A stretch of DNA of 64,000 nt, taken from assembly GCA_026708085.1 (NCBI GenBank), contig JAPOVP010000153.1:1-64000 (forward strand), given 5' to 3'. Shown one piece after another: positions 44,652 to 54,679 of the stretch. Positions within the stretch are counted from its first letter, which is position 1, and each line of letters starts with the position of its first letter. Position numbers and translations under genes: made by a program. Origin of the DNA: Caldilineaceae bacterium. GTDB taxonomy: Bacteria; Chloroflexota; Anaerolineae; Caldilineales; Caldilineaceae. Below the pieces are notes generated by a model, which worked only from the letters and a program-made list of their open reading frames with translations, was not told the origin of the DNA and ran no database searches.

Positions 44652-45373
44652 TTAGGTTGATCGATAGAGAGTTTGTGCGAATACGATCCTATGCTTTCCC
44701 TTCGACTTCCCTGCCGAGGCTGTCGAAGTCGCTGCCGCAGAATCTACGGCGAGAGACGACGAGCCTTGAAGTGGAAGGTGATGATCTGGTGACCATTCGT
44801 TACCATCTACGAAGCCGGGTCGCCTGTATCCAAACACGCGACGGAGTCGTTTCCTGGCAAGTCAGCGAGCCCTGTAAACTGCAGGTCAGTTACCGCAAAG
44901 GTTCTCCGCAGTCTCACCGGGAAACTGAGCCCGCCGAGCAGGCCGCCAGAATCCCGACTTGGGACTCGCTTTCCCCTGAATCAGGCGGCCCCACGGAGTC
45001 GAAGGGCTCCTTGATCGGAGAAGAACAAGAGAAGCACAGTCTGGGCCAGAGCATCATCGCTCCGCCCGTACTCGAAGAAGAACACGATTCCTCTCCTGGA
45101 GTTCACAACGGCGATCTTGCCCACCTACACACTCGTAATGGCAGAAACGGTTCTTTCGCCGCATTCCACCCCCATGAGACCGACGGAAACGGCGCAGGTG
45201 ACCAGGTATGGCGCGGGTATGTCCGTCTCGAACTGCTTGCGGGAGAGTCGCAGACGGCGCACACCATATTGAGCTCCGATACCTATAGTCTCGCCAGTCT
45301 TGGACGGTTCTGTTTGCTGGCAGAAACGCTGGCAAGATGGATGAAGGCGACAACGGGCGTGGTCAGTAGCTAG
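44648..45373 (+). CDS. Hypothetical protein coupled to oligopeptidase B gene
   Basis: A 241-residue open frame whose ATG overlaps the peptidase stop (ATGA), the main reason to believe it. Residues about 1-85 may form a small beta-rich domain, residues 90-170 are low-complexity and rich in Ser, Glu, His and Gly, and the end (YVRLELLAGESQTAHTILSSDTYSLASLGRFCLLAETLARWMKA) is helical. I recognise no family. Confidence 0.5.
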   Translation: MIRLIDREFVRIRSYAFPSTSLPRLSKSLPQNLRRETTSLEVEGDDLVTIRYHLRSRVACIQTRDGVVSWQVSEPCKLQVSYRKGSPQSHRETEPAEQAARIPTWDSLSPESGGPTESKGSLIGEEQEKHSLGQSIIAPPVLEEEHDSSPGVHNGDLAHLHTRNGRNGSFAAFHPHETDGNGAGDQVWRGYVRLELLAGESQTAHTILSSDTYSLASLGRFCLLAETLARWMKATTGVVSS

Positions 45374-45429
45374 ATTGAACAACCTTATACAAACCGCGAA
45401 CACCTATCCACCGCAGGCTGAGGAGAACA

Positions 45430-46188
45430 ATGACTCGGATTGCCATGTGGTGTGCGCCGCGCACCATCTCAACGGCGCTCATGCGTGCTTGGGAAAACCG
45501 TCCCGACACGACGGTGATCGACGAGCCGTTTTATGCCCATTACCTGCAAGTCACCGGCATCGATCACCCTGCCAGTGACGAAATCATCGCCAGCTATGAG
45601 AATGATTGGCGCGTGGTCGCTCGCACATTAACCGAAGACCCTCTGCCAGGGGGCGCGACGGTCTGGTATCAGAAACATATGGCCCACCACATGTTGGACC
45701 ATATCGAGCTGAACTGGCTGGACAAGCTGACCAACTGCTTCCTGATTCGGTCGCCGGTCGAGGTCATAACCTCCTACATCAAGGTACGGTCCCAGCCCAC
45801 GCTTCTGGATCTCGGCTTCCCCCAACTGCTGCGGCTTTTCGATACTGTCCGCCGCAACACCGGCTCGATTCCTCCCGTAATCGACAGCCAGGACGTGTTG
45901 GAGGATCCCCGAGGCACGCTCATGTTGCTGTGTGAAGCAGTCGCAGTGCCCTTCTCCGAGAAAATGCTCTCCTGGCCGCCGGGCCGCCGCGACAGCGACG
46001 GCCTATGGGCGCCGTACTGGTACGCAGCCGTAGAAGAATCGACCGGCTTCGCCCCGTACCGCCCCAAAAACGAACAGCCCCCGCCGCAGCTGCAGGACCT
46101 TCTCGCCCAGGCGCAGGCAGCCTACGAGGATCTGTATCGCTTCCGCCTGACGACAAGAGATCGTGGTCGGAGATCAGTGCCGGGTTGA
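45430..46188 (+). CDS. Sulfotransferase-like P-loop protein paired with aminotransferase
   Basis: A 252-residue protein. It starts with MWCAPRTISTALMRAW, a degenerate PAPS/P-loop of the sulfotransferase type, and has the LIRSPVEVITSY segment of the 3'-phosphate binding site. A good AGGAGA site precedes the ATG. From memory, plants and some bacteria carry proteins that join such a domain to a class IV aminotransferase, and here the aminotransferase gene follows by 34 bases. The reaction is unknown; true sulfotransfer is only one option. Confidence 0.75.
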   Translation: MTRIAMWCAPRTISTALMRAWENRPDTTVIDEPFYAHYLQVTGIDHPASDEIIASYENDWRVVARTLTEDPLPGGATVWYQKHMAHHMLDHIELNWLDKLTNCFLIRSPVEVITSYIKVRSQPTLLDLGFPQLLRLFDTVRRNTGSIPPVIDSQDVLEDPRGTLMLLCEAVAVPFSEKMLSWPPGRRDSDGLWAPYWYAAVEESTGFAPYRPKNEQPPPQLQDLLAQAQAAYEDLYRFRLTTRDRGRRSVPG

Positions 46189-46222
46189 CGGCGCCGGCTG
46201 TGGAGCCCAGGAGCTTTGAACC

Positions 46223-47128
46223 ATGTTGCAGAGATTCTACGAAGCCAATCGCCATCTTCTCGTCAACATCAACGGCCTGCTAGTCCATCGGGACGATGCC
46301 GGAGTCAGCCCTTTCGACTCATCCGTGCAAAACGGCGACGCCGTCTGGGAAGGCCTGCGACTCTACGACGGTCGTATCTTCAAACTTGAAGAGCATCTCA
46401 ACCGCCTCCAGGACGGTGCGAGGGCCCTCGCCTACGAAGGAATTCCCCCCAAAGAGGAGATCGTGGAGCAGGTGCGGCGTACGCTGCAAGCCAACGAAAT
46501 GCAGGACAACGTCCATGTCCGCCTGACTCTCACCCGCGGCGTAAAGTACACAAGCGGCATGGACCCCCGCATCAATACGAGCGGCACAACGCTCATCGTA
46601 CTGGCCGAACACAAACCGCCAGTCTACGACCGGAGTGGCATCCGCCTGATCACCTCCGGCATTCGCCGCATTCCTCCAGACTGTCTGGACCAGAAGATCC
46701 ACTCCTGCAATATGCTCAACTCGATACTGGCCAAGATCCAGGCAAATGCAGCAGGTGTCGACGATGCGGTGATGTTGGATCTGAACGGCTTCGTCGCCGA
46801 AACGAACGCGACGCACCTTTTCCTCGTCAAGCGCGGTGTAGTGGCAACACCCCATACCCACGCCTGCCCTGAAGGGATCACGCGTGCCACCGTTCTGGAT
46901 CTCTGTCAGACGCATCGGATTCTCGCCGAAGTGCGCGATATCTCACTGCCCGAGCTTTTCCGGGCCGATGAACTGTTCTGCACAGGCACGATGGGCGAGT
47001 TGACACCGGTGATCGAGTTGGATGGACGGACAATTGGCACAGGAGACGGCGGGCCAGTCACGCAACGCCTGAGCCAATTGTACGCCGAACTGACCCGCAG
47101 TTCAGGCTATTCGATTCTGGTCGACTGA
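46223..47128 (+). CDS. Class IV aminotransferase (branched-chain aminotransferase-like)
   Basis: A 301-residue PLP enzyme of fold type IV. The PLP lysine is Lys158 (DQKIHSCNMLNSI), and Glu193 (GFVAETNATHLF) contacts the pyridine nitrogen. VWEGLRLYDGRIF near residues 41-53 is typical of the BCAT/DAAT group. Class members exchange amino groups on branched-chain amino acids, D-amino acids or aminodeoxychorismate. An AGGAG site precedes the ATG. It follows the sulfotransferase-like gene as a likely two-gene unit. Confidence 0.9.
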   Translation: MLQRFYEANRHLLVNINGLLVHRDDAGVSPFDSSVQNGDAVWEGLRLYDGRIFKLEEHLNRLQDGARALAYEGIPPKEEIVEQVRRTLQANEMQDNVHVRLTLTRGVKYTSGMDPRINTSGTTLIVLAEHKPPVYDRSGIRLITSGIRRIPPDCLDQKIHSCNMLNSILAKIQANAAGVDDAVMLDLNGFVAETNATHLFLVKRGVVATPHTHACPEGITRATVLDLCQTHRILAEVRDISLPELFRADELFCTGTMGELTPVIELDGRTIGTGDGGPVTQRLSQLYAELTRSSGYSILVD

Positions 47129-47439
47129 GAGAGAAAGAGGAGAAGGCGTGGTCGATCCCCCCGAACGAACCATGCCTCTGGACTGTCGCCGCAACGCTTT
47201 GTCATGCACTTGACGGAGCCCGAAATCCCGGAGGTTTCTGCGAGGAAGTCCTGCGTCAGAGCCGGACCGCAATCCGTGCTCTGAAGTGAGAGGATGGCTG
47301 CTTCGACTATCAGGTCAGGTTTGATGGGTTAAACAGGCTGAAAGAGGCAGTTAACGATTGGTAAAGACCTGGTCAACTGTCTGGAGTGGGTGAAGAACCA
47401 TCCCTTTGCGGATCAGAGGAGAACCTTCGCAGTTTCCGG
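47129..47439. other. Convergent intergenic stretch
   Basis: Two operons end here facing each other. I find no gene, no strong hairpin with a T-run and no repeat. Confidence 0.5.
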
Positions 47440-48696
47440 TCACTCTTCCCTGCCGTTAAGAAGCTCCACCGTATGGAAGATAGGCAGCGGTTTCCCGAGC
47501 CGCTGCAGATGGCTGTCGATCTGGGTCATGCAGCCGATGTTGCCGGTGACCACGGCCTGCGCGCCGGTTCCGAGAATGGCTTCGGCCTTGCGCTGGCCCA
47601 GCTGGGCGGCAATCTCCGGCTGTTCGATGTTATAGCTTCCCGCTGACCCACAGCAGATCTCCCCCTCCGGGATCGGTACAAGCGAGAGATTCGGAACTGC
47701 CGCCAGCAGACGGCGCGGCGCGTCTGTCACGCCCTGCGCATGTGCGAGATGGCAGGCATCGTGGTAGGCGACCGTCATCGGCGCAGGCAGAGCGGGAGGC
47801 GGTTCGATGCCGAGTGCGTCCAGGAAGACCGTCACATCCTGCACTTTTTCGGCGAACTCTCGCGCCGCTTGCTCTTCCGGCTCGCCTGCAAACAGCAACG
47901 CGTACTCGTGCATGCCCGATCCGCACCCGGCCGCGTTGGTCACCACTGCATCGACTTCGTCCAGGTCGAAGGCGTCGAAGTTGCGTCTCGCCAGCCTGCG
48001 TGCCTGGTCTGCGGCGCCGGTGTGCATCGAAAGCGCGCCGCAGCAGCCTTGGCGCGGCGGTGTGACCACTTCCACGCCATTATTGGTCAGCACCTCGACG
48101 GTGGCGCGGTTGATCTGAGGGGACAGCACCTGCTGGACACATCCGCTCAGAAACGCAACCCGTGCTCGCCTCTCACCCTTCGCCGGCGCCAGTACAGGCA
48201 AAGCGACGCGCGGCGGCAACCGTTCGGGCAGCAGATCGAGCATCGTTCGCAGGGCGGCGGGCAGGAACGGCTTAAACACCTTCGCATAGCGCCCTAGTAC
48301 CGCTGCGGCGCGGAAACGTCCGGGGTAGGGGAGCGTCTGGTTGGTCAGCGTGCGCGACAGCTCCTCCATTGTGGAACGGCTACGCCGTTTCTCCGTCATC
48401 TCCCGAAAAGGCGTGAGCAGCTCGCCGTATTCGACACCCGATGGGCACGCGGTGACGCAGGCCAGGCAGCCCAGGCATCGGTCCACGTGCGGCAGTACCT
48501 CCTCATGGGACAACTCCCCTTCGAGAGCGCCTTTCATGAGCAAGATGCGTCCGCGCGGTGAGTCCATCTCCTCTCCCAACGCAAGGTAGGTTGGGCAGGC
48601 TGGCAGGCAGAAGCCGCAATGGACGCAACTGGCGACAGCTTCCGCCATGGATGGAGCTTGAGGACCGAGTGAATCTACCGGAATAGCATGGCGCAT
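47440..48696 (-). CDS. glcF: Glycolate oxidase iron-sulfur subunit GlcF
   Basis: A 418-residue subunit with two 4Fe-4S motifs (Cys24, 27, 30, 34 and Cys74, 77, 80, 84) and two CCG-type cysteine-rich motifs ([11 protein letters not shown] and CCGSAGSYN) that bind a further cluster or link to quinone. It passes electrons from the flavin subunits to the membrane quinone pool. The gene is last in the leftward run and follows the quinone oxidoreductase gene by 19 bases. Confidence 0.94.
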   Translation of the reverse strand: MRHAIPVDSLGPQAPSMAEAVASCVHCGFCLPACPTYLALGEEMDSPRGRILLMKGALEGELSHEEVLPHVDRCLGCLACVTACPSGVEYGELLTPFREMTEKRRSRSTMEELSRTLTNQTLPYPGRFRAAAVLGRYAKVFKPFLPAALRTMLDLLPERLPPRVALPVLAPAKGERRARVAFLSGCVQQVLSPQINRATVEVLTNNGVEVVTPPRQGCCGALSMHTGAADQARRLARRNFDAFDLDEVDAVVTNAAGCGSGMHEYALLFAGEPEEQAAREFAEKVQDVTVFLDALGIEPPPALPAPMTVAYHDACHLAHAQGVTDAPRRLLAAVPNLSLVPIPEGEICCGSAGSYNIEQPEIAAQLGQRKAEAILGTGAQAVVTGNIGCMTQIDSHLQRLGKPLPIFHTVELLNGREE

Positions 48697-48715
48697 GGGA
48701 CTATATTCGTAATCG

Positions 48716-49684
48716 TTATGTCGTCAACAGGACCTTGCCCTTGGTCTGGCGCGCTTCCAGGTATGTATGCGCGCCCTCCGCATCGTCGAGCGGGAATGTG
48801 CGGTCGATGCGGATCTCCAGCTTGTCTTCAGCAATCCAGTTGAAAACGTCATTGGCGCGGCCCTCCAGCTCCGATCGCGTGAGCATATGGGAGGCCAACG
48901 TCGGCCGCGTCAGGAAGAGCGAGCCCTTCTGGTTGAGGACCTGCGGGTCGATTGAAGGAACAACGCCGCTCGCCTGGCCGAACAGTACCATATAGCCGCG
49001 CGGCTTAAGACAGTCCAGGCTCTTGTCAAAGGTAGCGATGCCGACCGAGTCGTACACGACCTCGACGCCTTCGCCGCCGGTCAGCTCGCGCACAGCCTCC
49101 GCAAAGTCTACTTCTGTGTAGCGGATCGTGGCGTCCGCTCCGGCCGCCTCCGCGATGCGCGCCTTCTCCTCGGTTGAAACCGTACCGAGCACACGCGCGC
49201 CGCGCAGTTTGGCGATCTGTACCAACAGAGCCCCCGTGCCGCCGGCCGCTGCATGCACGAGGCAGGTATCGCCCGGCTTTAGCGGAAAAGTGCTGCATGC
49301 AAGGTAGTGGGCGGTCAACCCCTGGATCATCGCCGCCGCCCCATGCTGGGCATCCACGCCGTCCGGTCGGTGGACCAGATTCCTGGAGGGGACGATCGCG
49401 TACTCGGCATAGGAGCCGGTCGACATCCCGTATGCCACGCTGTCGCCAACTGACACCTCGGTCACGCCCTCGCCGACGGCATCAACTGTCCCCGCCCCTT
49501 CCACTCCGGGCGTGAACGGAAGTGGCAGCGGATACCAACCCCGCCGGTGGTAGGTGTCGATAAAGTTTACGCCGGCCACCTCGATCTTTACCCGCGCTTC
49601 CCCTGCGCCTGGCTCCGGTGTGGGCACGTCCACGCACTGCAGTACGTTGGGGTCGCCTACCTCTTGAACGCGAATCGCTCTCAT
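48716..49684 (-). CDS. Quinone oxidoreductase (zinc-free MDR family)
   Basis: A 322-residue NADPH-dependent reductase of the QorA type. [12 protein letters not shown] and the Rossmann segment [21 protein letters not shown] (AAxGGxG loop) are clear, and the zinc-binding cysteines of alcohol dehydrogenases are absent. It reduces quinones or enones by one or two electrons. It is placed between glcE and glcF, which is unusual, and may share their promoter by chance or supply quinone maintenance. Confidence 0.93.
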   Translation of the reverse strand: MRAIRVQEVGDPNVLQCVDVPTPEPGAGEARVKIEVAGVNFIDTYHRRGWYPLPLPFTPGVEGAGTVDAVGEGVTEVSVGDSVAYGMSTGSYAEYAIVPSRNLVHRPDGVDAQHGAAAMIQGLTAHYLACSTFPLKPGDTCLVHAAAGGTGALLVQIAKLRGARVLGTVSTEEKARIAEAAGADATIRYTEVDFAEAVRELTGGEGVEVVYDSVGIATFDKSLDCLKPRGYMVLFGQASGVVPSIDPQVLNQKGSLFLTRPTLASHMLTRSELEGRANDVFNWIAEDKLEIRIDRTFPLDDAEGAHTYLEARQTKGKVLLTT

Positions 49685-49725
49685 CTGCTTGCTCCTCTAT
49701 CTGTTTTTTTTACCTGCCGCCCATG

Positions 49726-50898
49726 TTACCACTGCTCGAACTTTCCCTCCGGGTCCAGGGCCAGCGCGATGCGTCGCAGGAACGCGTTTTGGAGTGGCCG
49801 GCCCAACAGAGGATCTTCTCCGCCGTCTATGTTGTCACCGTCTCGTTGCTTCGGCGCACGCCGTGCGCGACCAATCAACTGTACACCTTGCAAGCCCAAT
49901 TCCAGCAAAATCCTGTGCAGGTCGCCGCGAGAGCCCTGCTCTCCACCCGCCGTCGCCGCTGCGTCCGGCCAGCCGAGCCAGAGCAGATTTCCGCCAACGC
50001 TATAGCGTCGCATCGTCGCCCTGGAGCCGCCGAGCGCGTTCTCCACCGCCGGGATCCTTCGCGGAGTCAACGGCACCCGAACCAGCCCCATCGCCTCTTC
50101 AAGCCACCCCATCGATCGCGCTGTCTGCCACAAGTCTTCGTCTTCCTGATCCTGGTACAACTTAAGGTCGCCCGCTAGCTCGGCGCCCGCGGACACAACC
50201 GCCTGCAATGCCTGAGCCCGCTCCTGCAGTACGGTCAGCAAACCCCCTATACGCACCCAGAGAGTCCATCCCTTCTGCGTCGGCGCAAAATCGACCGCGT
50301 GCAGGTCGATGGCGCTGCGCGTTACCGCATCCAAAGCACTCAGCAGTTCGGACAGGCCGTTGAATTCCGCTGCCACTGTCGCAAACGCCGGCGGCTGGGG
50401 GAAGACTTTGAAGGTAAGTTCGGTCAAGACCCCCAGTCTTCCCAGACTGCCGACGAACAGTTTGGGAAAGTCGAACCCGGCCGCGTTCTTCACAACAGCG
50501 CCGCCGCCCCGAACCTCCTGACCCTTCCCGTCGACAAAGCGAACGCCAATCAGAAAGTCGCGAATGCCGCCGTAGCGGTAACGTCCTGCCCCGCTCAGGC
50601 CGGACGCGACCGTCCCCCCCAGCGTTGCCCCCCGTTCGGCCAGTGGCGGATCGAAAGGCAGATACTGACCCTTCTCCTCCAGCAGCGCCGACATCTCGGC
50701 AACAGGTGTCCCGGCTCGGGCGGTAAAGGTATATTCCTCAGGCTGATAGTCGATGACGCCCCTTAACGTTGACAAGTCCAGCCATTGCACGTCCTTTTGG
50801 CACCGCCGCAGCGAAAGAGAAGGCTTGGAGCCGCCCCCGCGGACGCGCACACTCTCCGCCCCCCGTACTGCTTCCTGGATCTCATCGACGCTGTTCAT
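49726..50898 (-). CDS. glcE: Glycolate oxidase FAD-binding subunit GlcE
   Basis: A 390-residue FAD protein of the PCMH/VAO type, shorter than GlcD as usual for GlcE. The flavin loop spans FDPPLAERGATLGGTVASGLSG (about residues 78-99), and the GRYRYGGIRDFLIGVRFVDGKG segment is the standard continuation. It pairs with GlcD and GlcF. The gene is separated from glcD by the sugar-dehydrogenase lipoprotein gene, an uncommon order. Confidence 0.93.
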   Translation of the reverse strand: MNSVDEIQEAVRGAESVRVRGGGSKPSLSLRRCQKDVQWLDLSTLRGVIDYQPEEYTFTARAGTPVAEMSALLEEKGQYLPFDPPLAERGATLGGTVASGLSGAGRYRYGGIRDFLIGVRFVDGKGQEVRGGGAVVKNAAGFDFPKLFVGSLGRLGVLTELTFKVFPQPPAFATVAAEFNGLSELLSALDAVTRSAIDLHAVDFAPTQKGWTLWVRIGGLLTVLQERAQALQAVVSAGAELAGDLKLYQDQEDEDLWQTARSMGWLEEAMGLVRVPLTPRRIPAVENALGGSRATMRRYSVGGNLLWLGWPDAAATAGGEQGSRGDLHRILLELGLQGVQLIGRARRAPKQRDGDNIDGGEDPLLGRPLQNAFLRRIALALDPEGKFEQW

Positions 50899-51036
50899 GA
50901 TCCGAACTTCCTGCTGGTCAGAATCCCGCTCCTTCTGCGAAGATAGGAATGACGCCGCCTACCTGCAGGCGTTAAGTCTATCCGGGCGCTCCGGAGCCAC
51001 CAAAAACGGAAGCTCCAGGCTGGCATTCTCCTGTGC

Positions 51037-53169
51037 CTACTTGCCAATGATCATGTACAGTGCGCCGTCCTGATAGCCGGTAACGTACAAGTTGCCTTCT
51101 TCATCTTCGCCCACGCCGCTGACAGGGACCTTGGCGTTGACCGGCAGTGTGCTCAGCCAGCCGTCGTAGATAGTTCCGGTCGAAGCGGTCTCCGACCGCT
51201 TCAGCCCCCAGACTCTTCCGCTGCAGAAGTCACCGTAAAAGAAAACACCATCCAATTCGGGAAAGTCGCCGCCGCGATAGACTGCGCCGCCCACTATCGC
51301 ACAAGAGTACACGTGGTCATACTCAACCACCGGCGAGATCAAGCCCTGCGCGCTGCACGGCAGAGACTCGAAACATCTGCTGCCTTCCTTAACGTCCCAA
51401 CCGTAGTTTTCGCCGCCGCGGCTTCCTGCGGGCTGAAAGTTTACCTCTTCGTGCGTGATGTGGCCCGGATCAGGAATGTAAAGATCGCCGGTCAACTTGT
51501 CAAAGGCAAAGCCCCATGGATTTCGTAGTCCCAGAGCCCAGATTTCGCCGAGATGGCCGTCGATCCCGACAAATGGGTTGTCCTCGGGGATGGCGTACGG
51601 CTTGATGTCCGTTTCTACGTCGATGCGCAAGATCTTGCCCAGCAGCGTTCCCGGATCCTGTGCGCGATTCTCAACATCCTTGAGCGTAGGGTGTCCGCCG
51701 TCGCCGCTGCCGACATAGAGGTATCCATCCGGACCAAAAGCGAGGCGTCCGCCATTGTGAACCTGGTCCGGCTGGGCGATCAGGAGCACGATCACCTCGC
51801 TCTCAGAATCGGCGAGATCAGGATCCGCGGCTGTCGTGAAACGGCTAATGACAGTATCCCCGGCTCGGTCAATATAGCTTACATAGAAATAGCGCTTGTC
51901 GGCATAGCCTGGCGGAAAGGCCACGTTGAGCAATCCCCGCTCTCCACAACATCGAACCCGGCTTGCAATGTCGAGAAAAGGTGTCTCTTCGACTACGCCG
52001 TCTCTGACAATTCGAATCCGTCCCTCTTGCTCGACAACAAAAAGACGCCCCGACCCGTCACCTGCATGGGTTACCTGCACAGGTAAGGCGAGTCCTTCAA
52101 CAACCTTGTCCAAACTGAACTGTGGCAGTTCTGCATCTCCGACAGGGTCTTCGAAACGTGAACCAAACACCCTTACCTCGCGCCATGCCACCCAACTTGG
52201 ACTGTCAAGCGTCAGAATCTGCACCTCGCTGAGGCTGCGCGGCGGAACGATGGGGACCTCCAGCGTCTGTCCGTTTTCCGTGTGCAGGTTGTCGAACCTT
52301 CTGTACATCGTCCGCGTGCTGGAGCCGTTCCCTAGCCAGATCTCGTGTGTTGTCGGGCCTGCCGGGGACTGAGCGATCTCCAGTTCCAGTTTGTTAATGA
52401 CGTAAAGCTCATCAAAAGAAACAGAGTACCACTGCGGGGCCGGGAGCTGTGCCGTCCAGAATGTGTCTGGGTCACCGTCTATCGCCAGGCCGGCCATCTC
52501 TTCTTCTGCCGATGCAAACCCCGACCCATCCGTCGCAACATTCTCCCCTACCAGCGTTGACGGTTCTGCTGCCGGTCGCTCTCTTCCACTGGCTTCCGTC
52601 ACCTCTCCCTCTTCATCCAAAGGCATGGCAGTAGACGACCCAAACACCCTTACTTCTCGCCACCCAACCCAGCTGGGACTATCCAGGGTTATTATCAGAA
52701 CCTCGTTCAGCCTGCGGGGAGGCTCGACAGCGATCTCCAGGATCTGGCCATCTTCCGTATGTACGTCGATCAGCCTTTCCAGCAGGACACGCGTGTCAGA
52801 ACCGCTCCCCAGCCAGATCTCATGCGTAGTTGGGCCGGCGGGCAGCTGCGTGACGATCAGCTCAATTCTGTCAACCAGGTAAAAGCTGTCGAAGGCTACC
52901 GAGAACCACTGCGGCGGCAGCTGCTGCGCATTCCAGATCGATTCCAGATCCCCGTCAATCGCCAACTGCGCAAATTGGCTTCTTTCAAAGGCATCTGCAG
53001 TTCCCAGTAGCGCGATGTTCTCGCTGGCTGGACCCGGCGCAGAAGTCGTATTGGGTTCCGGTTCAACAGTCGGTGCGACGCCTGGTTGAAGTAGCTCTTC
53101 ACGCGGGGTACAAGCGCCGATAAAGGAGAGAATGAGCAGGGCGGTGGCTAAGAGTCCGGTTCTTCTCAC
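51037..53169 (-). CDS. Lipoprotein PQQ-type sugar dehydrogenase with two discoidin-like repeats
   Basis: A 710-residue GTG-start protein with lipobox FIGAC (Cys20). Two tandem domains of about 130 residues (about 50-180 and 205-345) resemble F5/8 type C (discoidin) carbohydrate-binding domains, sharing THEIWLG and LDSPSWVGWREVRVFGS-like strands. Residues about 350-710 form a glucose/sorbosone dehydrogenase propeller (GDGSGRLFVVEQEGRIRI, AFGPDGYLYVGSGDGG, GGENYGWDVKEGSRCFE). PQQ would be the cofactor, though I cannot confirm all ligands. It probably oxidises sugars on the cell surface. Confidence 0.88.
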   Translation of the reverse strand: MRRTGLLATALLILSFIGACTPREELLQPGVAPTVEPEPNTTSAPGPASENIALLGTADAFERSQFAQLAIDGDLESIWNAQQLPPQWFSVAFDSFYLVDRIELIVTQLPAGPTTHEIWLGSGSDTRVLLERLIDVHTEDGQILEIAVEPPRRLNEVLIITLDSPSWVGWREVRVFGSSTAMPLDEEGEVTEASGRERPAAEPSTLVGENVATDGSGFASAEEEMAGLAIDGDPDTFWTAQLPAPQWYSVSFDELYVINKLELEIAQSPAGPTTHEIWLGNGSSTRTMYRRFDNLHTENGQTLEVPIVPPRSLSEVQILTLDSPSWVAWREVRVFGSRFEDPVGDAELPQFSLDKVVEGLALPVQVTHAGDGSGRLFVVEQEGRIRIVRDGVVEETPFLDIASRVRCCGERGLLNVAFPPGYADKRYFYVSYIDRAGDTVISRFTTAADPDLADSESEVIVLLIAQPDQVHNGGRLAFGPDGYLYVGSGDGGHPTLKDVENRAQDPGTLLGKILRIDVETDIKPYAIPEDNPFVGIDGHLGEIWALGLRNPWGFAFDKLTGDLYIPDPGHITHEEVNFQPAGSRGGENYGWDVKEGSRCFESLPCSAQGLISPVVEYDHVYSCAIVGGAVYRGGDFPELDGVFFYGDFCSGRVWGLKRSETASTGTIYDGWLSTLPVNAKVPVSGVGEDEEGNLYVTGYQDGALYMIIGK

Positions 53170-53233
53170 CTCTCACCTACCCGTAAGCACTCATTATTTT
53201 TCAAAGAGACATTCTCGCGGACTTGGTCTTCCA

Positions 53234-54679
53234 TTACTCCCTGAATATGACGCCCGCCTTTTCAAGTGGGTGGGGACCGACATGCGCCAAAGACTCAGCC
53301 TCGCCCGCCGGCAGCATTTTGCCCCGATTAGCGAGAGATCTGGTGTCTACGCTGCGCCGAACATCCTCCATCGCTTTCATCTCCAGCGGGCCATACATTT
53401 TTGGAAGAAAGGCGCGCTTTTCCATGCCGACCCCGTGTTCGCCCGTGATGGAGCCGCCTAGCTCAACGCAAAGTTCGAGAATCTCACCGGCCAGCTCCTC
53501 CGCCCGTTCCAGTGCGCCCTCCTCACGGCCGTCGAACAGGATCAGCGGGTGCAGGTTGCCGTCACCGGCGTGGAAAACGTTGGCCACGTCGATGCCGTAA
53601 CTGGCGCTGAGCCGGTCAATCTCCGCCAGCGCATCTCCCAACCGGCTGCGGGGCACGACCCCATCCTGCACGATATAGTCTGGAGCAAGTCGACCCACTG
53701 CCGAGAAAGCGGCTTTGCGTCCCTTCCAGATGCGGGCGCGTTCGTCCGCAGTCTGCGCCATGCGTACCTCCAATGGCGCGGTCTCTTCGATCAGCTGCAT
53801 CAATTGGGCGAATTCGGCCTCCACCGCGCTCTCTTCGCCCTCCAGCTCGACAATCAGCAGCGCCGGTGCCGTCGGATAGCCCGCCTTGGCGCCTACCTCC
53901 GCCGCCTTGATCGCCAGCGCATCCATGATCTCGATTGCGCCCGGCAGCAGACCGGAAGCCACCACCGCCGTCACAGCATCCCCCGCCGCATGTAACGAGT
54001 CGTAGGCTGCCAGCACGGTGCGATAGGTCTCCGGGATCGGCAGCAACCGCAATGTAATCTCCAAAGCAACGCCGAACAACCCCTCACTACCCACGAAAAA
54101 GCCCGGCAGATCGGGGCCGGCGCCCTCAAGGCTTTCGCCGCCCAGCTCGACGACCTCGCCATCTGGCAACGCAACCTCCATCCCCAAGACGTGGTTGCTG
54201 GTCATGCCGTATTTCAGGCAATGCGCCCCTCCCGAGTTGAAGGCCACGTTGCCGCCAATCGTGCAGATCGACTGGCTGGAAGGATCGGGCGCATAGTAGA
54301 GGCCGTAGGGCTTCGCCGCCTCGGATACCTTCAGATTGATCACACCCGGCTCGACCACGGCGATGCGTTCCTCCGCATCCAGCCGCAGGATCCGGTCCAG
54401 GCGATTGAGGGCAATGACGATGCCGTCAGCGATCGGCAATGAGCCGCCTGACAAACTGGTGCCGCTCCCCCGCGCAACGAAGGGGACGTTGTGCTCGTGG
54501 CAAAGCCGGATCGTTTCGATAACCTCTGCGCGGTCCTGCGCAATCACCACCGCTGCCGGTCGCTGCTGAAATGCCGTCAGTGCGTCCGATTCGTAGGTCA
54601 TCAACTGGGCAGGGCGGGTCAGGAGGCGGTCGGCATCATATAGACGCGACAATGCCTTGATAAAGGGATGAACGTTCAT
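53234..54679 (-). CDS. glcD: Glycolate oxidase subunit GlcD (FAD-linked)
   Basis: A 481-residue flavoprotein of the D-lactate/glycolate dehydrogenase family. The pyrophosphate loop is [19 protein letters not shown], and the C-terminal stretch includes [15 protein letters not shown] and [15 protein letters not shown], both typical. It catalyses oxidation of glycolate or a related D-2-hydroxy acid. Its start overlaps the stop of the XdhC-C-type gene by ATGA, so it is translated together with the cox/xdh operon. Confidence 0.95.
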   Translation of the reverse strand: MNVHPFIKALSRLYDADRLLTRPAQLMTYESDALTAFQQRPAAVVIAQDRAEVIETIRLCHEHNVPFVARGSGTSLSGGSLPIADGIVIALNRLDRILRLDAEERIAVVEPGVINLKVSEAAKPYGLYYAPDPSSQSICTIGGNVAFNSGGAHCLKYGMTSNHVLGMEVALPDGEVVELGGESLEGAGPDLPGFFVGSEGLFGVALEITLRLLPIPETYRTVLAAYDSLHAAGDAVTAVVASGLLPGAIEIMDALAIKAAEVGAKAGYPTAPALLIVELEGEESAVEAEFAQLMQLIEETAPLEVRMAQTADERARIWKGRKAAFSAVGRLAPDYIVQDGVVPRSRLGDALAEIDRLSASYGIDVANVFHAGDGNLHPLILFDGREEGALERAEELAGEILELCVELGGSITGEHGVGMEKRAFLPKMYGPLEMKAMEDVRRSVDTRSLANRGKMLPAGEAESLAHVGPHPLEKAGVIFRE

